Shown here: piece by piece, positions 42,535 through 51,374 of the stretch
Position numbering within the stretch: the first letter of the stretch is position 1
How the letters are laid out: each line of letters opens with the position of its first letter
Assembly (NCBI GenBank): GCA_937919625.1
Contig: CALFRK010000046.1
Location: 106,243 to 170,242 of the forward strand
Direction of reading: 5' to 3'
Length of the DNA: 64,000 bases
Origin: an uncultured Ilumatobacter sp.
GTDB taxonomy: Bacteria > Actinomycetota > Acidimicrobiia > Acidimicrobiales > Ilumatobacteraceae
The notes under the pieces: model-generated
Database searches by the model: none
What the model was told of the DNA's origin: nothing
What the model saw: only the letters and a program-made list of their open reading frames with translations
Position numbers and translations under genes: made by a program

Positions 42535-42671
42535 GGATCGCATTCGTTCGTCAAGCATCGCATCTGGTGCTTCCACCCAGCTCAGACCACGGACGATTTG
42601 TTCCAGTACGTGAGTTATTGGTCCGATTCTGGCTATGCACAGGGGCTGGGGATAACCGGTAACGTGTCCGC

Positions 42672-42947
42672 ATGATGGTTGCCGCGTCTGTGGGGAGCGT
42701 TGTGTGGGTGCTCTGTGGGCTGGTGCTGATGGTCGTGCTGTGGAAGAGCGGGATGGCCGCTCTGCATGCCCTTTCGGCACCTCCGGCGCCTCCTCCCGAA
42801 CCGGGCGAGCTCCGCAAGTTGAATGTCCGTTATCGTTGTGATGTGTGCGGTGTGGAGTTGAAGATGATGCTCGCCCCAGATGACGATCCGCCTCCGCCGA
42901 AACATTGCCTCGACGAGATGATCGTCGTCGCTCCGCTCTACGACTGA
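42672..42947 (+). CDS. Membrane-anchored small zinc-ribbon protein
   Basis: 91 residues; a second ATG follows directly at 42675. N-terminal membrane segment SVVWVLCGLVLMVVLWKSG, a Pro-rich linker, then a zinc-ribbon-like YRCDVCGVELKMMLAPDDD and KHCLDEM giving Cys-x2-Cys and His-Cys ligands. No characterised homologue known to me. A DnaA-box-like TGGGGATAA sits at 42647-42655 just upstream. It converges with crgA across the unusual island 42948-43134. Confidence 0.7.
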   Translation: MMVAASVGSVVWVLCGLVLMVVLWKSGMAALHALSAPPAPPPEPGELRKLNVRYRCDVCGVELKMMLAPDDDPPPPKHCLDEMIVVAPLYD

Positions 42948-42958
42948 AGCGAGGTCGA

Positions 42959-43024
42959 CTGTCCACAGGCATGTGGATAACTCTGTGGTAAATCACACTA
43001 GTGTGATTCTTCACATGTGGACAA
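42959..43024. other. DnaA-box island with perfect 18-bp palindrome between convergent genes
   Basis: Contains CTGTCCACA (42959-42967, one mismatch to the actinobacterial DnaA box TTGTCCACA), TGTGGATAA (42972-42980, exact reverse of TTATCCACA), the palindrome AATCACACTAGTGTGATT (42991-43008) and TGTGGACAA (43016-43024, exact reverse of TTGTCCACA). AT-rich relative to its surroundings. Since both flanking genes end here, it is not a promoter for either. A DnaA-binding or replication-linked locus is inferred. Confidence 0.5.
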
Positions 43025-43134
43025 GCGGCCCATGTCGGCGGTGTTTCGGGTGCGCAGCATTAACTCGGCGCCGACCCAACGGCGAGGAGTCGGGGATCCG
43101 CACCGAGGCTTGTTTTTGGATAAGGCGGGCGGCT

Positions 43135-43446
43135 CTATCGCCACTTGGTGGCCGTGTACAGACCACCAAGGATGCACGTCAGCCCCACCAATGTGAGGAT
43201 GTTGTTGCCGGTGAACACAAGGTTGCGCAAAATGATCACAACCATGCCGATCAGGAACAGCGCCACCATCAGCACCGGCACCCACGCTTTGGGGGCCTTC
43301 ATCTCCGACGTGACCGGCGGTGTGTAACGCGACGACGTATGTACACCGCGAACGTTCTCGTCCGGGTTGGCGAAATGCTGCTCGCCGGGACGAGTGCCCT
43401 TTGGCGTCGTACGACCGCCACCTGTCTTGCGTTTTGGAGGTGCCAC
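43135..43446 (-). CDS. crgA: Cell division protein CrgA
   Basis: 103 residues from GTG 43446; longer in-frame extensions would overlap the pabA start. The N-terminal half is Lys/Arg/Gly-rich and cytoplasmic. Two membrane helices KAWVPVLMVALFLIGMVVII and NILTLVGLTCILGGLYTATK are joined by RNLVFTGN, the CrgA signature. CrgA links FtsZ with FtsI/Wag31 at the septum in actinobacteria. Position next to the kinase/PBP cluster is the same as in Mycobacterium. Confidence 0.9.
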   Translation of the reverse strand: MAPPKRKTGGGRTTPKGTRPGEQHFANPDENVRGVHTSSRYTPPVTSEMKAPKAWVPVLMVALFLIGMVVIILRNLVFTGNNILTLVGLTCILGGLYTATKWR

Positions 43447-43510
43447 GGGAAGCGAGTCTAGGTCGAGAACCGGGGCGGGACGCGTCTGATGGTCTCGGTA
43501 TCGTTGCGAC

Positions 43511-44089
43511 GTGGCCCGCATCCTCGTTATCGACTCGTATGACAGCTTCGTGTACAACCTGGTGCAGTACCTCGGCGAGCTGGGCTCCGACCCGGTCGTT
43601 TACCGCAACGATCAGCTCACGGTCGATGAGGCGCTGATGCTTGATCCCGACGGCGTACTGCTGTCACCTGGACCAGGACGTCCCGAGACATCGGGCATTA
43701 TCTGCGAAGCCGTGACGGCATTCGCCGGCGTTGGCACGCCGGTGTTGGGAGTGTGTCTCGGGCACCAGGCGATCGGCCACGTGTACGGCGCCGACGTTGT
43801 GCGAGCTCCCGAATTGATGCATGGCAAGACCTCGCCGATCGAGCATGACGGAGCCGGCGTGTTCGCCGGATTGCCGTCGCCCCTGACGGCCACCCGATAC
43901 CACTCGCTCGTGCTCGATCCCGACACTGTGCCCGACGTGCTAGAGGTGACGGCGCGCTCGGCCGACGGAATCGTGATGGGGGTGCGCCACCGCGAGTTCG
44001 ACGTTGAGGGTGTCCAGTTCCACCCCGAGAGCATTCTCACCGGCTGCGGCCACGACCTGCTGCGCAACTTTCTCGATCGCACCGGCTGA
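43511..44089 (+). CDS. pabA: Glutamine amidotransferase, anthranilate/aminodeoxychorismate synthase component II
   Basis: 192 residues from GTG 43511. Class I GATase triad: Cys82 in GVCLGHQAIGHVYG, His171 and Glu173 in VQFHPESIL. N-terminal RILVIDSYDSFVYNLVQYL is typical of TrpG/PabA. Its partner synthase is not nearby; the gene is part of the conserved neighbourhood between crgA and pknB. Divergent from crgA. Confidence 0.92.
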   Translation: MARILVIDSYDSFVYNLVQYLGELGSDPVVYRNDQLTVDEALMLDPDGVLLSPGPGRPETSGIICEAVTAFAGVGTPVLGVCLGHQAIGHVYGADVVRAPELMHGKTSPIEHDGAGVFAGLPSPLTATRYHSLVLDPDTVPDVLEVTARSADGIVMGVRHREFDVEGVQFHPESILTGCGHDLLRNFLDRTG

Positions 44090-44140
44090 ACATCACCCAG
44101 GCAAAGTCGGTCAACGTCGGGCGACGTGCAGCCCTGCCGA

Positions 44141-46294
44141 TCAGGCCGCGGTGGTGCTGGTGCTGGTGGACGACGACGTACTCGTTGTTGTTGTGGTGCT
44201 CGTGGTTGTGGTTGTCGGCGGCACTGTAGTGGTTGTGGTCGTTGTAGTCGTGGTGGTTTCGGCCACGATCGCCTGGCCGACCACGATGCTGATCCGGGTG
44301 CCCTTGTCGACGTTCTGGTTGCTCGGAACGCTTTGCTCGAGCACGGTGCCGTCTTGCGGATGACCGGGGTCGAGCACCTGGTACGAGACGTCGATCCCGA
44401 GTCCGGCTTCGTCGAGCAGGTTGCGGGCCTGGCCCTCGGTCAAGCCGACCAGCGGAGGCACACGAACCTGGCCGGGACCTGAGCTGACGATCAAGATCAC
44501 CGTGCTACCGCGGGCGACCAACATATTGGGGGCGGGGTCGGTGTTGATCACGACACCGGCCGGGATGTTTTCATCGACCTGATCGACAGTGGTGACAACC
44601 AGCCCGTATTGCGCCGATTCGAGCAGCGCCGTGGCGATCTCGAAGGGGTCGTTGATCACGGTTGCCGGAATCGACACCTGCTCGGGGCCACCCGACACGA
44701 CGACCTTTATGACCTGTTCTTGGGGAACGGCCGTGTCGGCGGCGGGCTCGGTGCGAATCACCAGGCCGTCGGTGATATCGCTGAGCTCGGTGATCTCCTC
44801 GATCCGGAAGCCTTCTGCACCGAGAATCGCGGTGGCGTCGGCCAACGAGCGGCCCTCGACGTTGGGCACGATCACGAGCGCCTTGGTGGGGTTGTAATAG
44901 AGCTTGATGACGGCACCTTCGGGAACGACCGTTCCGCCCGCCGGATCGGTGCGGTGCACGAAGTCTTCGTTGAACGCTGGGTTCTCCTCGGGGAACACCG
45001 CGTACGGCAGCTTGAGCGCCGTGAGTGCGCCCGTGACCGATTGCAGCGGTTGGTTGACGTAGTCGTCGAGCGTGATCGCCGTCGTGACGGCCTCACCCTC
45101 TTTTGTTAGCCCTTGATACAGCAACACGCCACCGGCGACGAGTGCGATCAGGGCGACGAAGGCGGCCAGCGCGTACCAGCCGGTTCGTGAGTTGTGGTCC
45201 TGGTAGTAGCGGGCCTCTGATGATGCCCCTGGTGGATAACCCGTGAGGTCGGGCCCGGACTGCTGTGGCATCGCCGCCGTCGGTGCTCCGGCGATCGGCG
45301 GGTGCGCCGTGGCAGGTGTCGTCGACGTTCGGTGCGCGATGTCAGGCGTGGTTCCGACCGGATGGGTCGGCCCCATCGGCTGGATCACAGCGACGGGCCG
45401 TTGCCCCGCTGGCGGGTTGGGGCGGGCAGCGGCGGCGATCAGTGCCTGCACCTGTTCGCCGTTGCGGAATCGACGCAGATCATCGCGCAGGGCGTGGGCG
45501 CTGGGGTAGCGCAGCTTCGGGTCTTTGGCGAGCAGCTTGGCGACGATCGCCTCGAACGGGCGCGGCACGCCTTCGACGAGCTTGTTGAGCGGAGTCGGCT
45601 GGTCGTGGACCTGCTTGTAGGCGATACTGACCGGATTGTCGCCGACGAATGGCGGCTTGCCGGCCACCATCTCGTACATCACGATGCCGAGCGAATACAG
45701 ATCGCTGCGCGGGTCGGGCTGGGCGCCCTGGGCCTGCTCGGGCGAGAAGTACGATGCCGTGCCCATCACTGAGCCGACCTGGGTGAGGTTTGACTCGGTT
45801 GCCGAGTTCATCGCCCTGGCGATGCCGAAGTCGGCCACTTTCACCTGGCCGTTCGAGCCGATCAAGATGTTGGCGGGCTTGATGTCGCGATGGGCGAGAT
45901 CGGCCTCATGGGCGAACCCGAGGGCGGCGGCGACCTCGGAAGATATCTCAGCGGCCTGGGTGGGCGTGAGCTGCTTGTTGGTCTTGAGGATCTCGGCCAG
46001 TGTGCGGCCCTGCACGTACTCCATGGCGATGAAGTAGGTGCCCTCGTACTTGCCCCAGTCATAAACGTTGACGATGTTGGGGTGGCTGAGGTTGGCAGCG
46101 GCTTGCGCCTCGCGGCGGAAGCGCTCGACGAAGTTGGGGTCGATCGCAAACTCGGGGAACAGGATCTTGATCGCGACCTGGCGGTCGAGCAATAGGTCGC
46201 GCGCCAAGAACACGTCGGCCATGCCGCCGCGCCCGACCCGCTTGTGGATTTCGTACCGGTCGTTGATGACCGTTGCGTCACCGCTGTTACTCAT
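44141..46294 (-). CDS. pknB: Serine/threonine kinase PknB with four PASTA domains
   Basis: 717 residues from ATG 46294. Kinase domain 14-275: glycine loop GRGGMADVFLA, Lys43, catalytic HRDIKPAN (Asp137), DFG at 155-157, and PEQAQG. A juxtamembrane Pro-rich region and one membrane helix (WYALAAFVALIALVAGGVLL) follow, then four PASTA domains that bind muropeptides, and an unusual Thr/Ser homopolymer tail of about 35 residues. Regulates wall synthesis and division. PknA, normally adjacent, is missing here. Confidence 0.96.
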   Translation of the reverse strand: MSNSGDATVINDRYEIHKRVGRGGMADVFLARDLLLDRQVAIKILFPEFAIDPNFVERFRREAQAAANLSHPNIVNVYDWGKYEGTYFIAMEYVQGRTLAEILKTNKQLTPTQAAEISSEVAAALGFAHEADLAHRDIKPANILIGSNGQVKVADFGIARAMNSATESNLTQVGSVMGTASYFSPEQAQGAQPDPRSDLYSLGIVMYEMVAGKPPFVGDNPVSIAYKQVHDQPTPLNKLVEGVPRPFEAIVAKLLAKDPKLRYPSAHALRDDLRRFRNGEQVQALIAAAARPNPPAGQRPVAVIQPMGPTHPVGTTPDIAHRTSTTPATAHPPIAGAPTAAMPQQSGPDLTGYPPGASSEARYYQDHNSRTGWYALAAFVALIALVAGGVLLYQGLTKEGEAVTTAITLDDYVNQPLQSVTGALTALKLPYAVFPEENPAFNEDFVHRTDPAGGTVVPEGAVIKLYYNPTKALVIVPNVEGRSLADATAILGAEGFRIEEITELSDITDGLVIRTEPAADTAVPQEQVIKVVVSGGPEQVSIPATVINDPFEIATALLESAQYGLVVTTVDQVDENIPAGVVINTDPAPNMLVARGSTVILIVSSGPGQVRVPPLVGLTEGQARNLLDEAGLGIDVSYQVLDPGHPQDGTVLEQSVPSNQNVDKGTRISIVVGQAIVAETTTTTTTTTTTVPPTTTTTSTTTTTSTSSSTSTSTTAA

Positions 46295-46394
46295 GATTGT
46301 TGCCTCGGTTCGAGCCCGCCAGAGTTGGCGGAACGAACGTTGCACGAGGTTATCGCCGTCTTGGATGGTGGGCTCGTCGTCTGATCCACTGATT

Positions 46395-47915
46395 TCATGG
46401 CGTCACGCCCTGTGGCGCCGCCGGCAGTAGCGGTGGGTCGATCTTGAACATCGCGTCGAGCATCGCTTTGGCGATCGGGCCCGCCAGCCGACCACCCGTG
46501 CCCGCTGAGATCTCGGCGTCGGTGCCCTTGAGCATCACCGCGACTGCGTACTTCGGTTGCTCGACGGGGGCAAAGGCGATGATCCAGGCGTGTGAGCGCT
46601 CGGGTTCGCCCGTGTCGTTGAGCTGCGCCGTGCCGGTCTTGGCGGCGACCGGGATCCCGCCTTCGAGGGCGATACAGCAACTGGCGGTTCCGCTTTCGGC
46701 GACGCCGACCATCAGGTCCTTGAGGATACCCGCCGTCTTGCGGCTGATCGGACGTTTCCACACGGCGGGCTGGGTGCGATTGATGATGCGGCCACCGTGG
46801 TCGAGTTCGGCGTCGACAACGAACGGCTTCATCATCTCCCCATCGTTGGCAACGGTTGCGGCGACCATCGCCATGTGGATCGGCACCATCTGGTCGTCGT
46901 TCTGTCCGAATGCGCGCATCGATAACAGCGGGAGGTTTTGTCCGATGTCGGCGAAATTGCCGATCGTGCTGGCTGCTGCTCCAGGCAGGTCGAGCGGGAT
47001 TTCTTGCTCGACACCCCATCGGAAGATGCCTTCCTGAAACTGATCGGGACCGAGGTCCTGGCCGATCCGGGCAAACGGGGTGTTACACGAGCGGCGGAAG
47101 ACCTCGGTGAGATCGCCCCCACAAACCGAACCCGCATAGTTCATGATCGGGTCAGTGGTCTGGGGTGGCACGTATTCGCGCTCGTCCTCCCAAAAGCTGT
47201 CGAGCGAGATCACGCCTAAGTCGAGGGCGGCGCCGGTGGTAAGCACCTTGAAGGTTGAGCCTGGCATATAGCGCTGCTGGTAAGCGTTGGCGAGCAACGG
47301 GTCGCGTTCGTCGGCCTGGAGTTCGGTGACATAGTCGAAGGCGGCGTTGTAGTCGGGGGCGGCAACCAGATTTGGGTCGTAGCTGGGGTAGCTCCACATC
47401 GAGATCACGGCCCCGGTTTCGATCTCCATCAGCACGATCGACCCTTCGCGTGGGCCAAGCAGGAACTTGGCGACCTTCTGCATGTCGTCGCGCAAGGTGA
47501 GGTGCAGTGATCCGGAGTTGTCGTTGTTGCGGCTGAGGATCTTTTCGATCGCACGAATCCTTTGGGTGAACGTGTCGCCGGTGAGCACGCCCGACTTGGT
47601 CTTTTCGAGCTGCGTCGCTCCGAGCCCGAACGTGTAGTAGCCAGTGACGTGGGCGAACAGATCGCCCGTGGGGTAGATCCGTTCAAACTTGACATCACTG
47701 TCGCCGGGGGCCTGCACGGAGAGGGCGGCGACAACTCCGTCTGCAGTGACGATCGGGCCGCGCGGCGTGTCGAACTGGCGAATCAGGGCGCGGGTGTTGC
47801 CTGGCTCAGTGGCGAGTTCTTCGGTGCGGTTGACCTGCCAGTAGTTGAGGGCCGCAAACAACATCACGTATAGAGCGATCATCGCCGCCGCCAATTGCCG
47901 GATCCGCTGGTTCAC
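46395..47915 (-). CDS. pbpA: Penicillin-binding protein PbpA (class B transpeptidase)
   Basis: 506 residues from GTG 47915 preceded by a G-rich SD. N-terminal membrane helix LAAAMIALYVMLFAALNYW, dimerisation domain, and transpeptidase domain with Ser220-x-x-Lys223 in MPGSTFKVLTTG, the SxN-like Ser-Cys-Asn in RRSCNTPFARIG and KTGTAQ. It cross-links peptidoglycan with its glycosyltransferase partner RodA, encoded immediately upstream. Confidence 0.95.
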   Translation of the reverse strand: MNQRIRQLAAAMIALYVMLFAALNYWQVNRTEELATEPGNTRALIRQFDTPRGPIVTADGVVAALSVQAPGDSDVKFERIYPTGDLFAHVTGYYTFGLGATQLEKTKSGVLTGDTFTQRIRAIEKILSRNNDNSGSLHLTLRDDMQKVAKFLLGPREGSIVLMEIETGAVISMWSYPSYDPNLVAAPDYNAAFDYVTELQADERDPLLANAYQQRYMPGSTFKVLTTGAALDLGVISLDSFWEDEREYVPPQTTDPIMNYAGSVCGGDLTEVFRRSCNTPFARIGQDLGPDQFQEGIFRWGVEQEIPLDLPGAAASTIGNFADIGQNLPLLSMRAFGQNDDQMVPIHMAMVAATVANDGEMMKPFVVDAELDHGGRIINRTQPAVWKRPISRKTAGILKDLMVGVAESGTASCCIALEGGIPVAAKTGTAQLNDTGEPERSHAWIIAFAPVEQPKYAVAVMLKGTDAEISAGTGGRLAGPIAKAMLDAMFKIDPPLLPAAPQGVTP

Positions 47916-47930
47916 AATCCCCCCCGTTCC

Positions 47931-48012
47931 GTTCGGAGTGTGTCGATCACATTCAGAACAGTTGGCGGCCGAGTATCTATGGCTGCTGGGTGTTCGGAGT
48001 GTGCCTGACACC
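47931..48012. repeat. 12-bp direct repeats and small hairpin between rodA and pbpA
   Basis: gttcggagtgtg occurs at 47931-47942 and again at 47992-48003. The second copy is inside a small inverted repeat GGTGT (47989-47993) / ACACC (48008-48012). Both are in the short spacer between rodA and pbpA. They could be processing or regulatory elements within the operon mRNA. Confidence 0.4.
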
Positions 48013-48018
48013 AGGTGG

Positions 48019-49407
48019 TCACGCGACGACCTCGTGGCTGCGGCGCCGGAGCTGCCAGGCGGCCCAGCGTTCGCGAGGGGTCGGGTCGTCGGGGAGTTCG
48101 CCGAGGCGGCGGGCACCGGCATCACTGAGCCTCAGCAGGATCGCCAGCAGGATGTAGCTCGACAGCAGCGACGACCCGCCGTAGCTGACGAACGGAAGCG
48201 TGATGCCGGTCAACGGCACGACCTTGATCACGCCGCCGATGATGATGAACGCCTGGATTCCCACAATTGTCGTGAGACCGACGGCGAGCAGTTTCTCGAA
48301 TGTGCGGTCGGTGCGCAAGGCGACCCGCAGCCCGGCCCCGATCAGCAACAGATAGGCCATCAGCACAGCAGTGGCACCGATCAGGCCCATCTCCTCGCCG
48401 ATCGCGGCAAAGATGAAGTCGTTCTGGGCCTCTGGAACCTTGTCGGGACTGCCGCGCCCGAGCCCGGTACCGACGATCCCGCCGTCACCGAGCCCGTACA
48501 GGGCCTGCACGATCTGGAACCCCTTGCCGTACTCGTCGGCCCACGGGTTGAGCCAGATGTCGACCCGCGTCTGCACGTGGTCGAACAGTCGCGCCGACGC
48601 GAACGCTGCCAGCCCGAACAGCACAAAGCCGATCACGAGATAGCTGACCCGTTCGGTGGCGACCCACATCATCACCACGAACAGGGTGAAGAACAGCAAC
48701 GACGAACCCAGGTCGCGCTCGCCGACCATCACCATCACGGCGAACACCCAGCCGACCAGCACCGGCGCGATGTACTGCAGTTCGGGAAGTCGAAACGGGC
48801 CGACCTTCCATGTCGAGGCGGCGATCAGTTCGCGACGCTCGGCGAGGTAGGCGGCGAAGAATATGGCGAGGGCGAGTTTGGCGAACTCTCCAGGCTGGAA
48901 GTTGAGCGGGCCGACGCTGACCCAGATTCGAGCGCCGTTGACGTTGACGCCCAACCCTGGCACCATCGGCAGCAGCAGCAGCCCGGCGCCGACGAAGAAC
49001 AGGATCCATTTGTAGCGGGCGAGGTCGTTGGCACGTTGGACGAACAGGAGCGTGGCGGCGAAGGCGGCGATGGCGACCAGGCTCCAGAGTGATTGCAGCC
49101 CGGCGAGGTCGTCGTCGAGGCGGGTGATCATCACATAGCCGAGACCGTGGAGAAGAACGGCGAGCGGGAGCAAAGTGCTGTCGGCCCCGCCCGCCAGCTT
49201 GCGCACGGTTACATGCGCACCGCCGATCAGGAGCAGCAACAAACCGAGGAATGGTCCGATCCGGGCAGGAATTTCAGCGTTGGCTCCGAGCGAGGCGAGG
49301 GTGTACGCAACACCGACGATGGCTGCCACCATCACAATCAACGCCAGTTCGGTCGTGCGGCGCCTCGCCACGATGCGTGGTGAGACGGGCATCGCCTCGA
49401 CCGCCAT
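48019..49407 (-). CDS. rodA: SEDS peptidoglycan polymerase RodA/FtsW
   Basis: 462 residues, about ten to twelve membrane segments. SEDS features: GARIWVSVGPLNFQPGEFAK (loop with the catalytic-region Glu), GERDLGSSLLFFTLFVVMMW, and LPFVSYGGSSLLSSYILLAI. Polymerises glycan strands with PbpA. Start ATG 49407 overlaps the pstP stop (TGATG), so expression is coupled. The N-terminal ~100 residues include extra segments as in actinobacterial RodA. Confidence 0.95.
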   Translation of the reverse strand: MAVEAMPVSPRIVARRRTTELALIVMVAAIVGVAYTLASLGANAEIPARIGPFLGLLLLLIGGAHVTVRKLAGGADSTLLPLAVLLHGLGYVMITRLDDDLAGLQSLWSLVAIAAFAATLLFVQRANDLARYKWILFFVGAGLLLLPMVPGLGVNVNGARIWVSVGPLNFQPGEFAKLALAIFFAAYLAERRELIAASTWKVGPFRLPELQYIAPVLVGWVFAVMVMVGERDLGSSLLFFTLFVVMMWVATERVSYLVIGFVLFGLAAFASARLFDHVQTRVDIWLNPWADEYGKGFQIVQALYGLGDGGIVGTGLGRGSPDKVPEAQNDFIFAAIGEEMGLIGATAVLMAYLLLIGAGLRVALRTDRTFEKLLAVGLTTIVGIQAFIIIGGVIKVVPLTGITLPFVSYGGSSLLSSYILLAILLRLSDAGARRLGELPDDPTPRERWAAWQLRRRSHEVVA

Positions 49408-50813
49408 CAGGGTCCCGTCGAAGTTGCGGGGGTGGATTGCTTGGGTGGTTCGGCGACCGTTGTGGGGGGTGCGACCGTGGTCGTGGTCGTGGTGGTGGTC
49501 GTGGTGGTGGTCGTGGTGGTGGTCGTGGTCGGGGTCGGGGTGAGCCGTCCTGCGACGAACTCGGTGGCGCTCGCCTGTGACTTGAACTCGGGGCGCTGTT
49601 CGACCAGTTCGATCGACTCGTCGTCGAGCTCGTCGCGGGTGAACAGGCCGACGGCTTCACGGGTCGGTTCGAACCACAACATGCCGTCCTGCTTGCCCTG
49701 ATAGATGACTACGTCGCCTACGTCGTCGAAGGCCACGAAGTAACCGCTGCGGGCCCAGGCGGCCAGGATCGCAAACGCCAGCACCAGCACAGCGGCGACA
49801 CCGAGACCCAGAATGAATCGGGCCAGCCGCCCGCCCCTTCTTGGCGCTTTCGGTTGACGTTGGAGATTGGGCGTGATGTCGCCCTCGACGGGGCCGACAT
49901 CATTGCCACCGTCATAGAGCTCTGGCGTCTGTGGTGTTGCGTCGGCACCAGCGGGTGCTCGGAATTCGGGCTCTGGCAGTGGATCGCTGACGATCGTTTG
50001 CTCGCCCGTGTTGTCGGGGTTGTTGTCGCTCCACACGGGGATGACGTCGAACTCCTCGGTCGGATCGGGCGGATCGTCGCCCTCGAGCACATCGACGATG
50101 ACGACCGTGATGTTGTCGCGCCCCCCGGCGGCGTTGGCGGCGTCAACGAGGGCCCGAGCGGCGGCATCGGGATCATCAGGATGGGCGTTGAGGACGTTCG
50201 TGATCTCGGGGTCGTCTATTTCGTCGACCAGGCCATCGCTGCACAAAACGAAGCGGTCGCCACGAATGATCGGCATCGTCCATGAATCGATCCGCACACT
50301 CGGCTCGATTCCAAGCGCGCGGGTGACGATGTTGCGGCGCGGGTGCAGGCGCGCCTCTGCGCGTGTGATCGCGCCCTCGGCGACGAGTTCCTGTACGAAG
50401 CTGTGGTCGACCGTGACCTGGCGTAGACGGCCGTGGCGCAGCACGTAGCTGCGCGAATCGCCGACGTTGGCGATGCCGAGCACATGACCGTCATGGGGGT
50501 CTGTAATCATGGCGATCGCTGTGACGGTGGTGCCCATTCCGGCTTGGGCGACATTGGTGGTCGACCCGTTGTAGATCTCTATGTTGGCCTCGTTGATGGC
50601 AGACACCAGATCGTCGAGCGTGTTGTCGACACCGGCGGGCAAGCGGGTCTGGAGCCTGGTGACCGCCATCTCGCTTGCGACCTCACCTGCCAGGTGGCCA
50701 CCCATGCCATCGGCGACCACGAACAGCCCGCCACCGGCATGGGCGTGATCTTCGTTTTGGGCTCGTAGCTGCCCCTCATGAGTGGCGCTCCCAAAGCGCA
50801 GGCGAGCACTCAT
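49407..50813 (-). CDS. pstP: PP2C-type protein phosphatase PstP
   Basis: 468 residues. PP2C motifs: NEDHAHAGGGLFVVADGMGG (metal Asps), GMGTTVTAIA, VGDSRSYVLR, and GGRDNITVVIVDV. One membrane helix (about 330-350, LARFILGLGVAAVLVLAFAI) leads to a short external domain and a Thr homopolymer tail, mirroring that of PknB. It reverses PknB phosphorylation. Stop/start overlaps on both sides (fhaB upstream, rodA downstream). Confidence 0.95.
   Translation of the reverse strand: MSARLRFGSATHEGQLRAQNEDHAHAGGGLFVVADGMGGHLAGEVASEMAVTRLQTRLPAGVDNTLDDLVSAINEANIEIYNGSTTNVAQAGMGTTVTAIAMITDPHDGHVLGIANVGDSRSYVLRHGRLRQVTVDHSFVQELVAEGAITRAEARLHPRRNIVTRALGIEPSVRIDSWTMPIIRGDRFVLCSDGLVDEIDDPEITNVLNAHPDDPDAAARALVDAANAAGGRDNITVVIVDVLEGDDPPDPTEEFDVIPVWSDNNPDNTGEQTIVSDPLPEPEFRAPAGADATPQTPELYDGGNDVGPVEGDITPNLQRQPKAPRRGGRLARFILGLGVAAVLVLAFAILAAWARSGYFVAFDDVGDVVIYQGKQDGMLWFEPTREAVGLFTRDELDDESIELVEQRPEFKSQASATEFVAGRLTPTPTTTTTTTTTTTTTTTTTTVAPPTTVAEPPKQSTPATSTGP
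49476..49545. repeat. 12-bp microsatellite encoding the PstP Thr tail
   Basis: Tandem gtggtcgtggtg-type 12-mers across about 70 bases; on the coding strand they give a run of some 18 Thr codons (ACC/ACG). Length is likely to vary between isolates by slippage without breaking the frame. Confidence 0.75.
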
Positions 50814-51334
50814 TGTGCCTCCAACACGGTGTAGCCGACCTGGATACGGTCGCCGGTTCGAACGGTGCGACGTTGGGTCAGCTTTGCGCCGTTGAGATAG
50901 GTGCCGTTGCGCGAGCCGAGATCGTCGACAACAACTTGGGCATCGGTGGTCGACACGCGGGCGTGATGGCTAGAGATGTATTCGTCGCCGGTGATCACGA
51001 TCGTGTTGTCGGCGTCGCGACCGATGCCAACTTCGGCGGCGATTGCAAACGTGGTGCCGCGGCGCTCCCTTGGTTCTAGAACGGCCAGCCGTGCAGGGAT
51101 GCCACCGCGGCCCTTAGACGCCTTCGTCACTCGCCGACCCGACTTGACCGGCGGCGGCCCAGCCGCAGCGGCAGCCGGCGACGGCTGCCGCTGGTGCGAC
51201 GCGAAGTCGGCGACGCTACGGGCGTTGGCGGGCTGACGGACCTCGCTCCACACCGCCCACAGAACGCGGGCGAAGAACAGGTACAGCAGTACCAGCAGCA
51301 CCAGTTTCAAGATGTCGAGTACCTGGTCAGTCAT
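50810..51334 (-). CDS. fhaB: FHA-domain membrane protein FhaB (FipA)
   Basis: 174 residues. N-terminal membrane helix ILKLVLLVLLYLFFARVLWA, Ala/Pro linker, C-terminal FHA domain (about 98-174) with GIGRDADNTIVI, SSHHARV and LGSRNGTYLNG, the phosphothreonine-binding loops. In Mycobacterium FipA binds FtsZ and FtsQ and depends on PknA/PknB phosphorylation. Stop overlaps the pstP start (ATGA). Confidence 0.94.
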   Translation of the reverse strand: MTDQVLDILKLVLLVLLYLFFARVLWAVWSEVRQPANARSVADFASHQRQPSPAAAAAGPPPVKSGRRVTKASKGRGGIPARLAVLEPRERRGTTFAIAAEVGIGRDADNTIVITGDEYISSHHARVSTTDAQVVVDDLGSRNGTYLNGAKLTQRRTVRTGDRIQVGYTVLEAQ

Positions 51335-51374
51335 GGGTGAGGTCGGTGGCGGAAGGGGTCGTGGTGGTGAGCGG

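Noticed and set aside
42948..43134. Calling this island oriC
   Set aside because: dnaA, dnaN and rpmH are not present in the window and only three boxes are seen; DnaA-box island is the most that can be said.
47845..49092. 415-codon plus-strand frame opposite rodA
   Set aside because: His/Gln/Asp-rich low-complexity shadow; rodA on the other strand is unmistakable.
44141..49545. CRISPR-like repeats in the Thr-codon tracts
   Set aside because: Short in-frame codon repeats with no spacers; they encode Thr tails of PknB and PstP. No CRISPR array or cas gene was seen in the window.
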